Below are positions 9,059 through 21,104 of a DNA stretch of 64,000 nt, piece by piece (the first letter of the stretch is position 1; every line of letters starts with the position of its first letter). The notes below the pieces were generated by a model. That model had not been told where the DNA came from. It searched no databases and saw only the letters and a program-made list of their open reading frames with translations. Location: NCBI RefSeq assembly GCF_012910785.2, contig NZ_WTVH02000009.1, positions 922,464 to 986,463 of the forward strand, read 5' to 3'. This DNA is from Aromatoleum buckelii. GTDB taxonomy: Bacteria > Pseudomonadota > Gammaproteobacteria > Burkholderiales > Rhodocyclaceae. The position numbers were made by a program, and so were the translations under genes.

Positions 9059-9904
9059 TCACCCACAAAGCGCTGCCGCATGATGGCGCAGGTGGTCGTC
9101 GATGAAGCTCGTGATGAAGTAATAGCTGTGATCGTAGCCGGGCTGGATGCGCAGCGTCAGCGGATAGTTTGCCGCGCGGGCGGCAGCGTCGAGTACCGCG
9201 GGCTTGAGCTGCTCGACGAGAAACGCGTCACGGTCGCCCTGATCGACGAGGATCGGCAGCGTCTCCTGCGCCTGGCCGATCAGCACGCTCGCATCCCATT
9301 CGCGCCAGCGCGCGCGATCGGCGCCGATATAGCGCGAGAAGGCTTTTTCCCCCCACGGGCAGTGCATCGGATTGGCGACCGGTGCGAACGCCGAAACCGA
9401 GCGGTAGCGTCCGGGGTTGCGCAGCGCGCAGACGAGCGCGCCGTGCCCGCCCATCGAGTGGCCGCTGATGCCACGCCGGTCGGAGGCGGGAAAGTGCGTC
9501 TCGACGAGCGCCGGCAGTTCATCGACGACGAACTCGTGCATCCGGTAGTGCCGGGACCACGGTGCCTCGGTCGCGTCGAGATAAAAGCCTGCGCCGAGGC
9601 CGAAATCCCAGGCCCCGTCAGGGTCGCCCGGCACATCGGGGCCGCGCGGGCTCGTGTCGGGCGCGACGAGGATCAGCCCGAGTTCGGCGGCGAGGCGCTG
9701 CGCACCAGCTTTCTGCATGAAGTTCTCGTCGGTGCAGGTGAGTCCGGACAACCAGTACAGCACCGGCAGCTTCTCGCCCCGCTCGGCCTGCGGCGGCAGA
9801 TAGAGCGCGAACACGGTGTCGCCGTGGAGCGCCGCCGAGCGGTGCCGGAAGCGCTGCAGCCAGCCGGCGAAGCATTTCTGCGATGAGAGCTGTTCGAGGG
9901 GCAC
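9059..9904 (-). CDS. fghA: S-formylglutathione hydrolase
   Basis: A 281-residue esterase of the alpha/beta hydrolase fold that splits S-formylglutathione into formate and glutathione, the second step of glutathione-dependent formaldehyde detoxification. Visible family marks are [16 protein letters not shown], the nucleophile elbow G-H-S150-M-G-G-H-G, and the catalytic His in [11 protein letters not shown]; the Asp lies in the [10 protein letters not shown] region. The length matches FrmB/FghA proteins. It lies 52 bases downstream of frmA in the same direction, so the two form an operon. Confidence 0.95.
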   Translation of the reverse strand: MPLEQLSSQKCFAGWLQRFRHRSAALHGDTVFALYLPPQAERGEKLPVLYWLSGLTCTDENFMQKAGAQRLAAELGLILVAPDTSPRGPDVPGDPDGAWDFGLGAGFYLDATEAPWSRHYRMHEFVVDELPALVETHFPASDRRGISGHSMGGHGALVCALRNPGRYRSVSAFAPVANPMHCPWGEKAFSRYIGADRARWREWDASVLIGQAQETLPILVDQGDRDAFLVEQLKPAVLDAAARAANYPLTLRIQPGYDHSYYFITSFIDDHLRHHAAALCG

Positions 9905-9956
9905 GGCATCCTCCAGCGAAAACAGTCGGCGTGGATAACTCGGGGCGGAGCGAGAC

Positions 9957-11099
<1,143 letters not shown>

Positions 11100-11228
11100 T
11101 CAAATGCAAGAGGGCAGCAAACGCTTGCAGAAGGCGGAGACTTCCGGCATTATGCGCGCCTCGACAACGCAACGACGTGTCGAAAGGTGGCAGAAGCGAG
11201 TGGCGGCGGCCCGAAAATCCGCGCCAAT

Positions 11229-11284
11229 ACTGTTTGTACGGCCTGCAAAGCCGGCTGATCGGTTCGATTCCGGTTCCGCCTCCA
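11229..11284 (+). pseudogene. tRNA-Cys-like 3' half (degenerate)
   Basis: The anticodon arm CGGC-CTGCAAA-GCCG (anticodon GCA), a T-arm with TTCGATT loop and CCGG stem, and an encoded CCA at 11282-11284 resemble the 3' half of tRNA-Cys. The variable loop is only about 3 bases and the acceptor strand is one base short. A canonical D-arm is not recognisable in the preceding 30 bases. The CCA lies 9 bases before tRNA-Gly, as expected for an old Cys-Gly tRNA operon. It appears non-functional. Confidence 0.5.
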
Positions 11285-11293
11285 GAAGTACAT

Positions 11294-11369
11294 GCGGGAA
11301 TAGCTCAGTTGGTAGAGCGCAACCTTGCCAAGGTTGAGGTCGCGAGTTCGAGACTCGTTTCCCGCTCCA
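11294..11369 (+). tRNA. tRNA-Gly (GCC)
   Basis: Full cloverleaf: acceptor GCGGGAA pairs with TTCCCGC, D-arm AGCTCAGTTGGTAGAGC, anticodon loop TTGCCAA giving GCC, T-loop TTCGAGA, encoded CCA. A strong terminator follows 8 bases later. Confidence 0.97.
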
Positions 11370-11376
11370 GAAATTG

Positions 11377-11410
11377 ACAAAAGGAAGGTGCAAGCGCACC
11401 TTCCTTTTGT
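11377..11410 (+). terminator. Intrinsic terminator after tRNA-Gly
   Basis: A perfect 15-bp stem, ACAAAAGGAAGGTGC against GCACCTTCCTTTTGT, with an AAGC loop. The A- and T-rich flanks make it usable in either direction. Confidence 0.85.
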
Positions 11411-11428
11411 CGTTTACCGGCTCTGGCC

Positions 11429-12631
11429 ATGCCCACCTGCCGAAACATTCCGTTTTCGTTGCCGCGTGCTGCCGTCGTGCCCGATTACGGGGCGAACGGC
11501 CTTTATGGCCTCGTCGGCGCGATCCGTGCCTATCTTGACGGCCAGCGCTGGACGGTACCGGGCGAGGAACGTGCCGATTCCGCGCAGGACGAACCCGCGC
11601 CGGTGCTGGTGTTCCTGCTTATCGACGGCCTCGGTGACGCGTTCCTGCAGCGTTTTGGAGCGGGAAGCGCGTTGCTCGCGAACCGACGGCGACGGCTGAC
11701 TTCGGTTTTTCCGAGCACGACGGCGAGCGCAGTGACGACCACGCTCACCGGACTGGCGCCGGCCCGCCATGGGTTGACCGGCTGGTTCATCCACGACAGG
11801 CGGTTCGGCGGGGTGGTCGCGCCGTTGCCGATGAGGAAACGTTCGGGCGGACTCATTCGTCGCCCGATGGCGCCGGAGCGCCTCTTTCCGTACCCGAGCC
11901 TGTTCCAGAACCGCAGGCGCAAGTCGATTTACGTCAATCCGCGCAGCATCGCGTATTCGCCATACTCGGCGAGGCATGGGCGTGGCGCCGACAGCGTCGC
12001 GTATCGCGGGCTGCAGGGAATGGTCGCTGCGATAGCGACTGCAGCAAGGGCGCTGAAGAGCGCAGCGGGCGGGTATATCCACGCCTACTATCCGGTGTTC
12101 GATGCCCTCAGTCATGCGCACGGCTGCGAGTCCGACGAGGCCGTCGCGCAGTTTCGCCACATCGACGCCGCATTCGCCGCCTTGCTCGATAAACTCGCCG
12201 GAGCCGGCGTCGAGGTCGTTGCGAGCGCAGATCACGGCTTCATCGATTCACCTGCGCAGCGCGTGATCCGCTTCGAACGGTTTGCGGACGCCGCGGCAAT
12301 GCTCGCCGGGCCGTTGTTCGGCGAACGTCGGGCTGCGCTTTGCGAGCTTCGCCGGGGGGCGGAGGACGATTTCCGCTCGTTCGTCGAGGCGGAACTGGCG
12401 GGCAAGGCAGTGTTGGTCCGTTCGCCGGAGCTGCTGCGCAGCGGGTTTTTCGGGCCGGGGCCGCGACACCGGCAGTTGCGCGAACGCATCGGCAGCCATG
12501 CACTGCTGATGGAAGCCGGCTGGACGATCACGGACAGCATGCCCGGCGAACACGCGCACCGGATGATTGGCGTGCATGGCGGACTGTCGCCGCAGGAAAT
12601 GTGGGTGCCGCTGATTCACGCCCGCTGTTGA
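11429..12631 (+). CDS. Alkaline-phosphatase-superfamily protein (type I phosphodiesterase/nucleotide pyrophosphatase)
   Basis: A 400-residue member of the alkaline phosphatase superfamily. Metal ligand Asp66 is in FLLIDGLGD. The nucleophile Thr/Ser is in FPSTTASAVTT at about residues 95-103, and ARHGLTGWF is the conserved segment after it. The second metal site is represented by YYPVFDALSHAHG and SADHGFID. There is no signal peptide, so it is probably cytoplasmic. Relatives hydrolyse phosphodiesters or nucleotide pyrophosphates; the substrate is unknown. It follows the tRNA-Gly terminator directly. Confidence 0.8.
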   Translation: MPTCRNIPFSLPRAAVVPDYGANGLYGLVGAIRAYLDGQRWTVPGEERADSAQDEPAPVLVFLLIDGLGDAFLQRFGAGSALLANRRRRLTSVFPSTTASAVTTTLTGLAPARHGLTGWFIHDRRFGGVVAPLPMRKRSGGLIRRPMAPERLFPYPSLFQNRRRKSIYVNPRSIAYSPYSARHGRGADSVAYRGLQGMVAAIATAARALKSAAGGYIHAYYPVFDALSHAHGCESDEAVAQFRHIDAAFAALLDKLAGAGVEVVASADHGFIDSPAQRVIRFERFADAAAMLAGPLFGERRAALCELRRGAEDDFRSFVEAELAGKAVLVRSPELLRSGFFGPGPRHRQLRERIGSHALLMEAGWTITDSMPGEHAHRMIGVHGGLSPQEMWVPLIHARC

Positions 12632-12659
12632 AGCTGACGGGGAGCGAGCCGGCAGGGGG

Positions 12660-13103
12660 TTAGTGCAACTCTTCGTCGTCGGGCGGTACGGGGAGCACCA
12701 TGATGCCTTCGTCGATGAGTTCCCCGATGTCGTCGTGCGATGCTTTCCCTTTGATGTTGCGCGCTTCGCTTTCGCCGTAGTGGATGCGGCGCGCTTCCTC
12801 GACGAACCGCTCGCCGACGTCCTCCGACTCCTTGCCGAAGCGGCGCAGCATTGCCACGGCCGTGGCGACCGCGTCCATCTGCTGGGGTGTGGCAGGGCGC
12901 GGCGAGGCGCGCGGCGCCGGAGCGGCGGGCGGCCCGGAGCCGGTGTTGATGTACGGAGCGCTCGGACGCCGGCTGATCGAGGCCGAGCCGCAAACGGGAC
13001 AGACGACCTGTCCGCGCTCACGCTGTGCTTCGAACGCGGCAGCCGAGCCGAACCAGCCTTCGAACAGGTGCTCGTGGTCGCAGCAAAGGTTCAGAACGAT
13101 CAC
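12660..13103 (-). CDS. DUF1178 family protein
   Basis: A 147-residue small protein of the DUF1178 family, common in proteobacteria and without a known role. It starts MIVLNLCCDHEHLFEGWFGS, the family hallmark, then a zinc-ribbon-like CPVCGS at about residue 36, a Pro/Ala linker and a helical C-terminal half with GERFVEEARRIHYGE. Only one CxxC is complete; the second metal pair may be the CC/H near the N-terminus. It lies just downstream of tRNA-Leu on the same strand and is convergent with the phosphodiesterase gene. Confidence 0.88.
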   Translation of the reverse strand: MIVLNLCCDHEHLFEGWFGSAAAFEAQRERGQVVCPVCGSASISRRPSAPYINTGSGPPAAPAPRASPRPATPQQMDAVATAVAMLRRFGKESEDVGERFVEEARRIHYGESEARNIKGKASHDDIGELIDEGIMVLPVPPDDEELH

Positions 13104-13141
13104 CGCAGGAAGTCCTGGAGAAAATCACGCACCGTGCGCTC

Positions 13142-13228
13142 GCTGGTGCCGGGGACGGGACTTGAACCCGTAAGCCCGAAGGCGGCGGATTTTAAGTCCG
13201 CTGTGTATACCGATTTCACCACCCCGGC
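13142..13228 (-). tRNA. tRNA-Leu (TAA)
   Basis: An 87-base class II tRNA: acceptor GCCGGGG pairs with CCCCGGC, anticodon loop CTTAAAA giving TAA, a long variable arm (GCCTTCGGGC), T-loop TTCAAGT, discriminator A and encoded CCA. Confidence 0.96.
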
Positions 13229-13306
13229 GCGATGGGTGGCGCATTCTACCTTGCGGCCAACACGCCTGCACACCGGTCGCCGGCCGTTCCTCGCCGCGCA
13301 GCCGGC

Positions 13307-15169
13307 TCAGCGATCGTGCGGTTTTTTCTTGCCAGGTTTGAAGCCGGGGGAGGGCGGGCGCTTTTCGCTGCTGAAGGATCTCGGGCCGGGGCTGCCGGGA
13401 CGAGGCGGCTTGCTTCCGGGGTGGGCCGCGTGACGCGGTGCTCCGCCCGGACGAGGGGCTCCCGGACGCACGCGGGCCGCATCGCGCTTCGCTTCCTCGG
13501 CGTCGAGCGGGCGGATGTTCAGCTGGTGCTGGCGTACGCGCACGCGGCGCAGGATGTCGAGGACGTCGTGCGGCAGGCCGCTCGGCAGTTCGACGGTGCT
13601 GTAGTCCTCGTAGAGGTTGATTTGCCCGATATAGCGGCTTTCGATGCCGGCCTCGTTGGCGATCGCGCCGACGATGTCCTTCGGCGTCGCCTGCTGGTTG
13701 CGGCCGACTTCGATGCGGTAGCGCTGCAGATTGCCCTCGGAAAACTCGCGCCGGCGTTCGAGTATTTTCTCGCGGTTTTCGCGCGGCGCGCGCTCGGCGC
13801 CCGGTTCGCGTCGCGGTTCGGGGAGGCGCGCGATGTCGGGACCTTTCGACTCCGGCAACTGCAGCGGGCGCTCGCGCTGCGCGAGGAAGGCGAGCGCGGC
13901 GGCGATGTCGTGGAGTTCGGCTTCGTGGCTCGATTCCATGCCCGTGACGACGTCGCGGAAGAACGCGAGGTCTTCGGATTCGAGCACTGCAGCGACTTGC
14001 TGGCGGAACGCGGCAACCCGCTTGTCTGCGACCGCTTCGCGCGACGGCAGTTGCAGCGCCTCGATCGGCTGGCGGGTCGCGCGCTCGATGACTTTCAGCA
14101 TGCGTATCTCGCGCGGCGCGACGAACAGGATCGCGCTGCCGGTGCGCCCGGCGCGCCCGGTGCGGCCGATGCGATGCACATACGCTTCGGTGTCGTACGG
14201 GATGTCGTAGTTGATGACGTGGCTGATGCGCGAGACGTCGAGGCCGCGCGCGGCGACGTCGGTCGCGACGACGATGTCGAGCTGACCGCCCTTGAGTTGT
14301 TCGATGACGCGCTCGCGCAGCTGCTGCGTCATGTCGCCGTTCAGCGCGGCGGCCGAGTAGCCGCGCGCTTCGAGCTTGTCGGCAAGCTCGACGGTCGCGG
14401 TCTTGGTGCGGACGAAGATAATAGCCGCATCGAAATCCTCCTCGACTTCGAGGATGCGCGTCAGCGCGTCGAGCTTGTGCGCGATGCTGACCTGGCAGTA
14501 GCGCTGGCGGATCGCCTCGACCGTGGTCGTGCTGGTCTTGATCTTCACCTCGCGCGGGTCGCGCAGGTAACGGTGCGCGACGCGGCGGATCGCATCGGGC
14601 ATCGTCGCCGAGAACAGCGCGGTCTGCCGCTCGGCCGGCGTGTGCTGCAGGATCCATTCGACGTCGTCGATGAACCCCATGCGCAGCATCTCGTCGGCTT
14701 CGTCGAGCACCAGCGTCGTCAGGCTGTCGAGGTTCAGGCTCTTGCGCTCGATGTGGTCCATGACGCGGCCCGGCGTGCCGACGATGACGTGGGCGCCGCG
14801 GGCGAGCTGGCGCAGCTGCACGACCATGCTCTGGCCGCCGTACACCGGCAGCACGTGGAAGCCGGGCAGGTTCTTCGCGTAACGCTGGAAAGCCTCGGCG
14901 ACCTGGATCGCGAGTTCGCGGGTCGGCGCGAGCACGAGCACCTGCGGATTCTTCACGCTGAGGTCGAGCCGGTCGAGCAGCGGCAGCGCGAACGCCGCAG
15001 TCTTCCCGGTGCCGGTCTGCGCTTCGCCGAGCAGGTCGTGCCCGGCGAGCAGATGCGGGATGCAGATCGCCTGGATCGGCGACGGCGTTTCATAGCCGAT
15101 TTCGGACAGCGCGTCGAGCAGCGGTGCACGGAGATCGAGTTGGGCGAAGCTTTCGATGGGGGAAGTCAT
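13307..15169 (-). CDS. deaD: DEAD-box ATP-dependent RNA helicase (DeaD/CsdA type)
   Basis: A 620-residue RNA helicase. The Q-motif is FAQLDLRAPLLDAL..., motif I AQTGTGKT, Ia PTRELAIQ, Ib TPGRVMD, II LDEADEML, III SAT, V DVAARGLDV, VI HRIGRTGRAG. A C-terminal DbpA-type RNA-binding domain (QRYRIEVGRNQQ...) and a basic Gly/Pro/Arg tail follow, as in cold-shock helicase CsdA, which acts in ribosome assembly and mRNA decay. The start at 15169 fits the family N-terminus; an in-frame ATG at 15250 would add 27 Pro-rich residues. Neither start has a strong ribosome site. Confidence 0.93.
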   Translation of the reverse strand: MTSPIESFAQLDLRAPLLDALSEIGYETPSPIQAICIPHLLAGHDLLGEAQTGTGKTAAFALPLLDRLDLSVKNPQVLVLAPTRELAIQVAEAFQRYAKNLPGFHVLPVYGGQSMVVQLRQLARGAHVIVGTPGRVMDHIERKSLNLDSLTTLVLDEADEMLRMGFIDDVEWILQHTPAERQTALFSATMPDAIRRVAHRYLRDPREVKIKTSTTTVEAIRQRYCQVSIAHKLDALTRILEVEEDFDAAIIFVRTKTATVELADKLEARGYSAAALNGDMTQQLRERVIEQLKGGQLDIVVATDVAARGLDVSRISHVINYDIPYDTEAYVHRIGRTGRAGRTGSAILFVAPREIRMLKVIERATRQPIEALQLPSREAVADKRVAAFRQQVAAVLESEDLAFFRDVVTGMESSHEAELHDIAAALAFLAQRERPLQLPESKGPDIARLPEPRREPGAERAPRENREKILERRREFSEGNLQRYRIEVGRNQQATPKDIVGAIANEAGIESRYIGQINLYEDYSTVELPSGLPHDVLDILRRVRVRQHQLNIRPLDAEEAKRDAARVRPGAPRPGGAPRHAAHPGSKPPRPGSPGPRSFSSEKRPPSPGFKPGKKKPHDR

Positions 15170-15315
15170 GGGATCTGATGCGGGCAGCGGAAAGGGAGGA
15201 AGCGCCGGTGCGTCGGGAGTACGGAGCGGGCGCTTCGGGAATGGTCGCATCGTACCGAAATCGCGTCGCCCCCGCTTGGCTCAATCGCGCGGGGAGACGC
15301 AGCCAGCCCCGGACT

Positions 15316-16296
15316 TCACCCGGAGGGACGGGCGATTTCACGCACGAGCCGCCAGACGAGCCGAGCCGCCAAGCGTGCGGTCCGGCCGTCGGGGTCGACG
15401 GAAGGGTTGAGTTCGGCGACGTCGGCAAGGCGAAGCTTGCCGCTCGCGGCGGTGAGACGGATCACCGCTTCGACGACGGTCGGCTCGACGCCGATCGTCG
15501 CCGGCGCGCTGACGCCGGGGGCGCACCCGCCCGGCAGCGCGTCCAGACACAGCGTCAGGTAGAGCCAGTCGATGCCCGCGAGGAAGCCGAACACCGTGCT
15601 TTCTATCGAGGCGAGATTGCCCACGCCCATTTCCTCGTCGAGGCGAAACGCGACGCCGAGTTCGCAGGCGCGGTCGAACAACGCGGCCGTATTCGCCGCT
15701 TCGGCGATCCCCAGCACGCAGTAGCGGAAATTCCAGCCGCGGGCGGCGCAGTCTTCGGCGATCTGCCGGAACGGGGTGCCCGAATTGCCTTCGGGCGCTG
15801 CGCGCAGATCGAAATGGGCGTCGACGTTGAGAATGCCGAAGCGCGGCGGATGCCGCTGGCGTGCACCCTGTGCGGCAAGCCCCTGCCAGGCTGCCCAGGC
15901 GATCTCGTGGCCGCCGCCGAGGCCGATCGGCACATGCCCGGCGTCGAGCAGCGCCATGATGCGTTCAGCGTAGGCAGCCTGCATTGTCTCGAGCGTCGTC
16001 TCGCCGGTGTCGCGCGTGGCGCCGCCTACATCGCCCGCGTCGTACAGCGGCTGTCTTCCGTGCCAGGCCAGGTTCGCGAGCGCGCGGCGCAGCGCCGCGG
16101 GGCCTGCGGCGGCTCCGGGACGGCCATGGTTGCGCCGCACGCCGAGATCGCAGGGGAAACCGAGCAGTGCGATGCCCGGGGGCGCCTGCGGCGGCAGCGT
16201 CGTGACGCACTGGTGCCAGCGCAATGCCCGAGGGCCTTCGTGGACATCGATGCGGCCGTGCCACGGCCCCCGATCCGCCTCACCCTTGTGCGACAT
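15316..16296 (-). CDS. hutG: N-formimidoyl-L-glutamate formimidohydrolase (arginase family)
   Basis: A 326-residue ureohydrolase-fold enzyme, the last step of histidine breakdown, giving glutamate and formamide. Mn-binding motifs visible are GGGHE, NVDAHFD and the third motif as [11 protein letters not shown]...APGVSAPA. In this third motif the usual D-x-D pair appears as C-x-D, a possible alteration of one metal ligand. The start overlaps the end of hutI by 17 bases, with GGAG/AGGTG just upstream. It is the last gene of the hutHUIG operon. With HutG present and no HutF seen, the formamide-releasing route is predicted. Confidence 0.92.
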   Translation of the reverse strand: MSHKGEADRGPWHGRIDVHEGPRALRWHQCVTTLPPQAPPGIALLGFPCDLGVRRNHGRPGAAAGPAALRRALANLAWHGRQPLYDAGDVGGATRDTGETTLETMQAAYAERIMALLDAGHVPIGLGGGHEIAWAAWQGLAAQGARQRHPPRFGILNVDAHFDLRAAPEGNSGTPFRQIAEDCAARGWNFRYCVLGIAEAANTAALFDRACELGVAFRLDEEMGVGNLASIESTVFGFLAGIDWLYLTLCLDALPGGCAPGVSAPATIGVEPTVVEAVIRLTAASGKLRLADVAELNPSVDPDGRTARLAARLVWRLVREIARPSG

Positions 16297-17521
16297 CACC
16301 TGCTCCGCTGATTTGTCCGCCGAACATGCGCAGCGCAAGCGGGTTGTAGCCGAGGTGGTAGCACAGCTCGACAGGGGCGTCGACGTTCCACAGGCCGAGA
16401 TCGGCGAGTTTTCCGGCCTCCAAGGTGCCAAGGTCGCTGACGCGGCCGAGCGCTCTGGCCGCGTTGCGCGTGACGCCGGCGAGCGCCTCGGCAGGGGCGA
16501 GACGGAACAGCACGCAGGCCATGTTGAGCGCGAGCAGCAGCGAACTGAGCGGCGAAGTGCCGGGGTTGCAGTCGGTGGCGATCGCGATCGGCACGCCGAG
16601 CGCACGCAGCCGGGCGACCGGTGGAAGCTGCGTCTCGCGCAGGAAATAGAATGCTCCCGGCAGCAGCACGGCGACGCTGCCGGCTGCGGCGAGCGCCGCC
16701 GCACCGGTGTCGGAAAGATGTTCCAGATGATCGGCGCACAGCGCGCCGTAGCGGGCCGCGAGCGCCGCGCCGCCACCCGAATCCGACAGCTGTTCGGCAT
16801 GCACCCTGACCGGCAGCCGGAGCGCCCGGGCCGCGCGGAACACCGCTTCGGTCTGCGCCGGGCTGAACGCGATGTGCTCGCAGAACGCGTCGACGGCATC
16901 GACGAGGCCTTCGCGAAAGAGCGCCGGCAGCATCACGTCGCAGACTTCAGCGATGTAGTCGTCGGCACGTCCGTCGTATTCGGGCGGCAGCGCGTGCGCG
17001 CCGAGGAACGTCGTCGTCACGCGTACCGGCGCGGTGTCTCCCAGCGTGCGCGCCGCGCGCAGCATGCGTCGCTCGGCGGACAGTTCGAGTCCGTAGCCCG
17101 ACTTGATCTCCACCGTTGTGACCCCTTCGGCGATCAGTCGGTCGAGACGCGGGCGGCTCGCGGCGACGAGCGCTTCCTCGTCGGCTGCTCGCGTCGCCGC
17201 GACCGTCGCGCGAATGCCGCCGCCGGCGCGCGCGATCTCCTCGTAGCTCGCGCCCTGCAGGCGCAGTTCGAACTCTTGCGCGCGGTTGCCGGCATGGACG
17301 AGATGGGTGTGGCAGTCGATCAGCCCCGGCAGCAACCAGCGGCCGGCGCCATCGATCTCTTGGGCAGCGCGGGCCTCGCGCGGCAGGTCGCGTTCGGCGC
17401 CGAGCCAGACGATGCGCCCGGCCCGCACCGCGAGCGCACCGTCACGCAGCATGCCGTATGGTTCGTCGCCGGCGAATGTTGCCAGATGCACGCGGCGGAA
17501 CAGCAGGTCCCAGGCGGCCAT
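16280..17521 (-). CDS. hutI: Imidazolonepropionase
   Basis: A 413-residue amidohydrolase that opens 4-imidazolone-5-propanoate to N-formimino-L-glutamate. Zinc ligands are in the [10 protein letters not shown] motif. Further family motifs are [59 protein letters not shown] and the [10 protein letters not shown] segment with the catalytic Asp. The length is typical. It starts 4 bases after hutU stops and its end overlaps hutG, so translation is probably coupled. Confidence 0.97.
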   Translation of the reverse strand: MAAWDLLFRRVHLATFAGDEPYGMLRDGALAVRAGRIVWLGAERDLPREARAAQEIDGAGRWLLPGLIDCHTHLVHAGNRAQEFELRLQGASYEEIARAGGGIRATVAATRAADEEALVAASRPRLDRLIAEGVTTVEIKSGYGLELSAERRMLRAARTLGDTAPVRVTTTFLGAHALPPEYDGRADDYIAEVCDVMLPALFREGLVDAVDAFCEHIAFSPAQTEAVFRAARALRLPVRVHAEQLSDSGGGAALAARYGALCADHLEHLSDTGAAALAAAGSVAVLLPGAFYFLRETQLPPVARLRALGVPIAIATDCNPGTSPLSSLLLALNMACVLFRLAPAEALAGVTRNAARALGRVSDLGTLEAGKLADLGLWNVDAPVELCYHLGYNPLALRMFGGQISGAGDVAQG

Positions 17522-17525
17522 GTGA

Positions 17526-19214
<1,689 letters not shown>

Positions 19215-19234
19215 CGCGGCCTCCTGCGGGCGCT

Positions 19235-20815
19235 TCAGAGGGGTTCGACATCCGGCGCGGGCGAACGGGACGCATCGCCGTCCGCCAGGCGTTCCGAGTC
19301 GAAGGACAACGGACAATGGCGAGCGAAGGCTCCCGCCGACACCTGGTCCTTGATCGATGCGATATCCGGCGCGAAATAGCGGTCGATGTCGTAATGCGGG
19401 ACGCGGCTGCGGACCAGCGCGAGCACGGCCTGCAGGCGTGGCGAGGTGCGATGCGGCGTGCGCAGCTCGACCCCCTGCGCCGCGGCGAGCAGCTCGATCG
19501 CGAGGATCGTCGCGGTGTTGTCGGCGAGCTCGCCGAGCTTGCGTGCGGCGAACGTTGACATCGAGACGTGATCCTCCTGGTTCGCCGACGTCGGCAGCGA
19601 ATCGACGCTCGCCGGATGCGCGAGAAGCTTGTTCTCGGACGCGAGCGCAGCTGCGGTGACGTGCGCGATCATGAAGCCGGAATTGACGCCGCCTTCGGTG
19701 ACGAGGAAAGGCGGCAGGCCCGACAGCGTCGCGTCGATCAGCAACGCGATGCGCCGCTCGGCCAGCGCGCCGATCTCGGCCGCGGCCAGTGCGAGCGCGT
19801 CCGCGGCGAAAGCGACCGGTTCGGCATGGAAGTTCCCGCCCGACAGCACTTCACCGCTGTCGGGAAAAACCAGCGGGTTGTCGGACACGGCGTTCGCTTC
19901 GATCAGCAGCACGCGCGCGGCGTGGCGCATCTGGTCGAGGCAGGCTCCCATGACTTGCGGCTGGCAGCGCAGGCTGTACGGATCCTGCACTTTGCCGCAG
20001 TCGCGATGCGCGAGGTTGATCCCGCTGCCTTCGAGCAATTGCCGATAGCTGGCGGCAGCGTCGATCTGCCCCGGCTGACCGCGCAACGCGTGGATCCGGG
20101 CATCGAAGGGCTTGAACGAACCGGCCGCGGCGTCGACCGACAGCGCTCCGGCGACGAGCGCGGTGCGAAACACCGTTTCGATCGCGAACAGATTGACGAG
20201 CGCCAGCGCAGTCGACACTTGCGTGCCGTTGAGCAGCGCAAGGCCTTCCTTCGCCGCGAGCCTCATCGGCGCGAGTCCGGCGATCGCCAGGGCCTCGGTT
20301 GCGGGTACGCGTCGGCCTGCGACGTCGGCCTCGCCGATGCCCAGCAGCAGCGCCGAAAGATGCGCGAGCGGGGCGAGATCGCCGCTCGCACCGACCGAAC
20401 CCTTGGACGGCACGCGGGGCACGACGCCTGCGTTGAAAAGTCCCAGCAGCGCATTGATGAGTTCGACGCGCACCCCTGAGTGTCCGCGCGCGAGGCTTGC
20501 GATCTTCAGCGCCAGCACGAGGCGCACTGTCGGCCCCGAAAGCGTTTCGCCGACTCCCACCGCGTGCGACAGCACGAGGTTTTTTTGCAGCAGTTCGAGC
20601 TGGTCGTCGGGGATGTGCGTCTGCGCGAGGCGGCCGAAACCGGTGTTGATGCCGTAGGCCGGCTCGCCGCTGCGCGCGATCGCCTCGACCGTTGCGGCAC
20701 CGCGCGCGATCGCCGAAAAGCAGCCCGGTTCGAGCTCTAGCCGGCTGTCGCTGAACGCGATCGTGCGCAGTTCGGCGAGGGTCAATCGACTTGGGTGAAG
20801 GCAAACTGCAGTCAT
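19235..20815 (-). CDS. hutH: Histidine ammonia-lyase
   Basis: A 526-residue enzyme that deaminates histidine to urocanate, the entry step of the pathway. The MIO prosthetic group forms from A143-S144-G145 in [13 protein letters not shown]. Also seen are the Tyr53-Gly-Ile-Asn-Thr-Gly loop, RCQPQVMG and [11 protein letters not shown]. The start at 20815 places the MIO triad at the usual position; a GGGGA ribosome site lies upstream. It is the first gene of the operon. No hutC repressor or transporter gene accompanies it in the window; upstream is a divergent diguanylate cyclase gene. Confidence 0.97.
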   Translation of the reverse strand: MTAVCLHPSRLTLAELRTIAFSDSRLELEPGCFSAIARGAATVEAIARSGEPAYGINTGFGRLAQTHIPDDQLELLQKNLVLSHAVGVGETLSGPTVRLVLALKIASLARGHSGVRVELINALLGLFNAGVVPRVPSKGSVGASGDLAPLAHLSALLLGIGEADVAGRRVPATEALAIAGLAPMRLAAKEGLALLNGTQVSTALALVNLFAIETVFRTALVAGALSVDAAAGSFKPFDARIHALRGQPGQIDAAASYRQLLEGSGINLAHRDCGKVQDPYSLRCQPQVMGACLDQMRHAARVLLIEANAVSDNPLVFPDSGEVLSGGNFHAEPVAFAADALALAAAEIGALAERRIALLIDATLSGLPPFLVTEGGVNSGFMIAHVTAAALASENKLLAHPASVDSLPTSANQEDHVSMSTFAARKLGELADNTATILAIELLAAAQGVELRTPHRTSPRLQAVLALVRSRVPHYDIDRYFAPDIASIKDQVSAGAFARHCPLSFDSERLADGDASRSPAPDVEPL

Positions 20816-21104
20816 CGTGCGTTCCCCTGCTCGCGCTTTGACCGCTCGTGCGCCGGAAAATTTGTTGCCCGGGGCGCGGCCGCAGTCATACGGCACTCGT
20901 CGCGCCAGGATGGTTCGTCGCTCGTGTTCGTGCACCGGATGCCTTTCACCGTTTCAGCATAGAAGGTGATTCGGCTGGCGTTATTGAATTTGCTTTGTCC
21001 GATCGGCTGGCCCTGGGGGCGGGAAGGCGCTACCCTTGGGCATCGCGGCGGTCTGCCATTGAAGATCAAAAACGAAAACCCGGCCAGTTCGGCGATCTCG
21101 CCTC
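20816..21104. other. Divergent promoter region hutH / GGDEF gene
   Basis: About 289 bases that must hold the hut operon promoter and probably the GGDEF promoter. I found no confident -35/-10 pair, HutC-like palindrome or sigma-54 element by eye. Confidence 0.4.
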
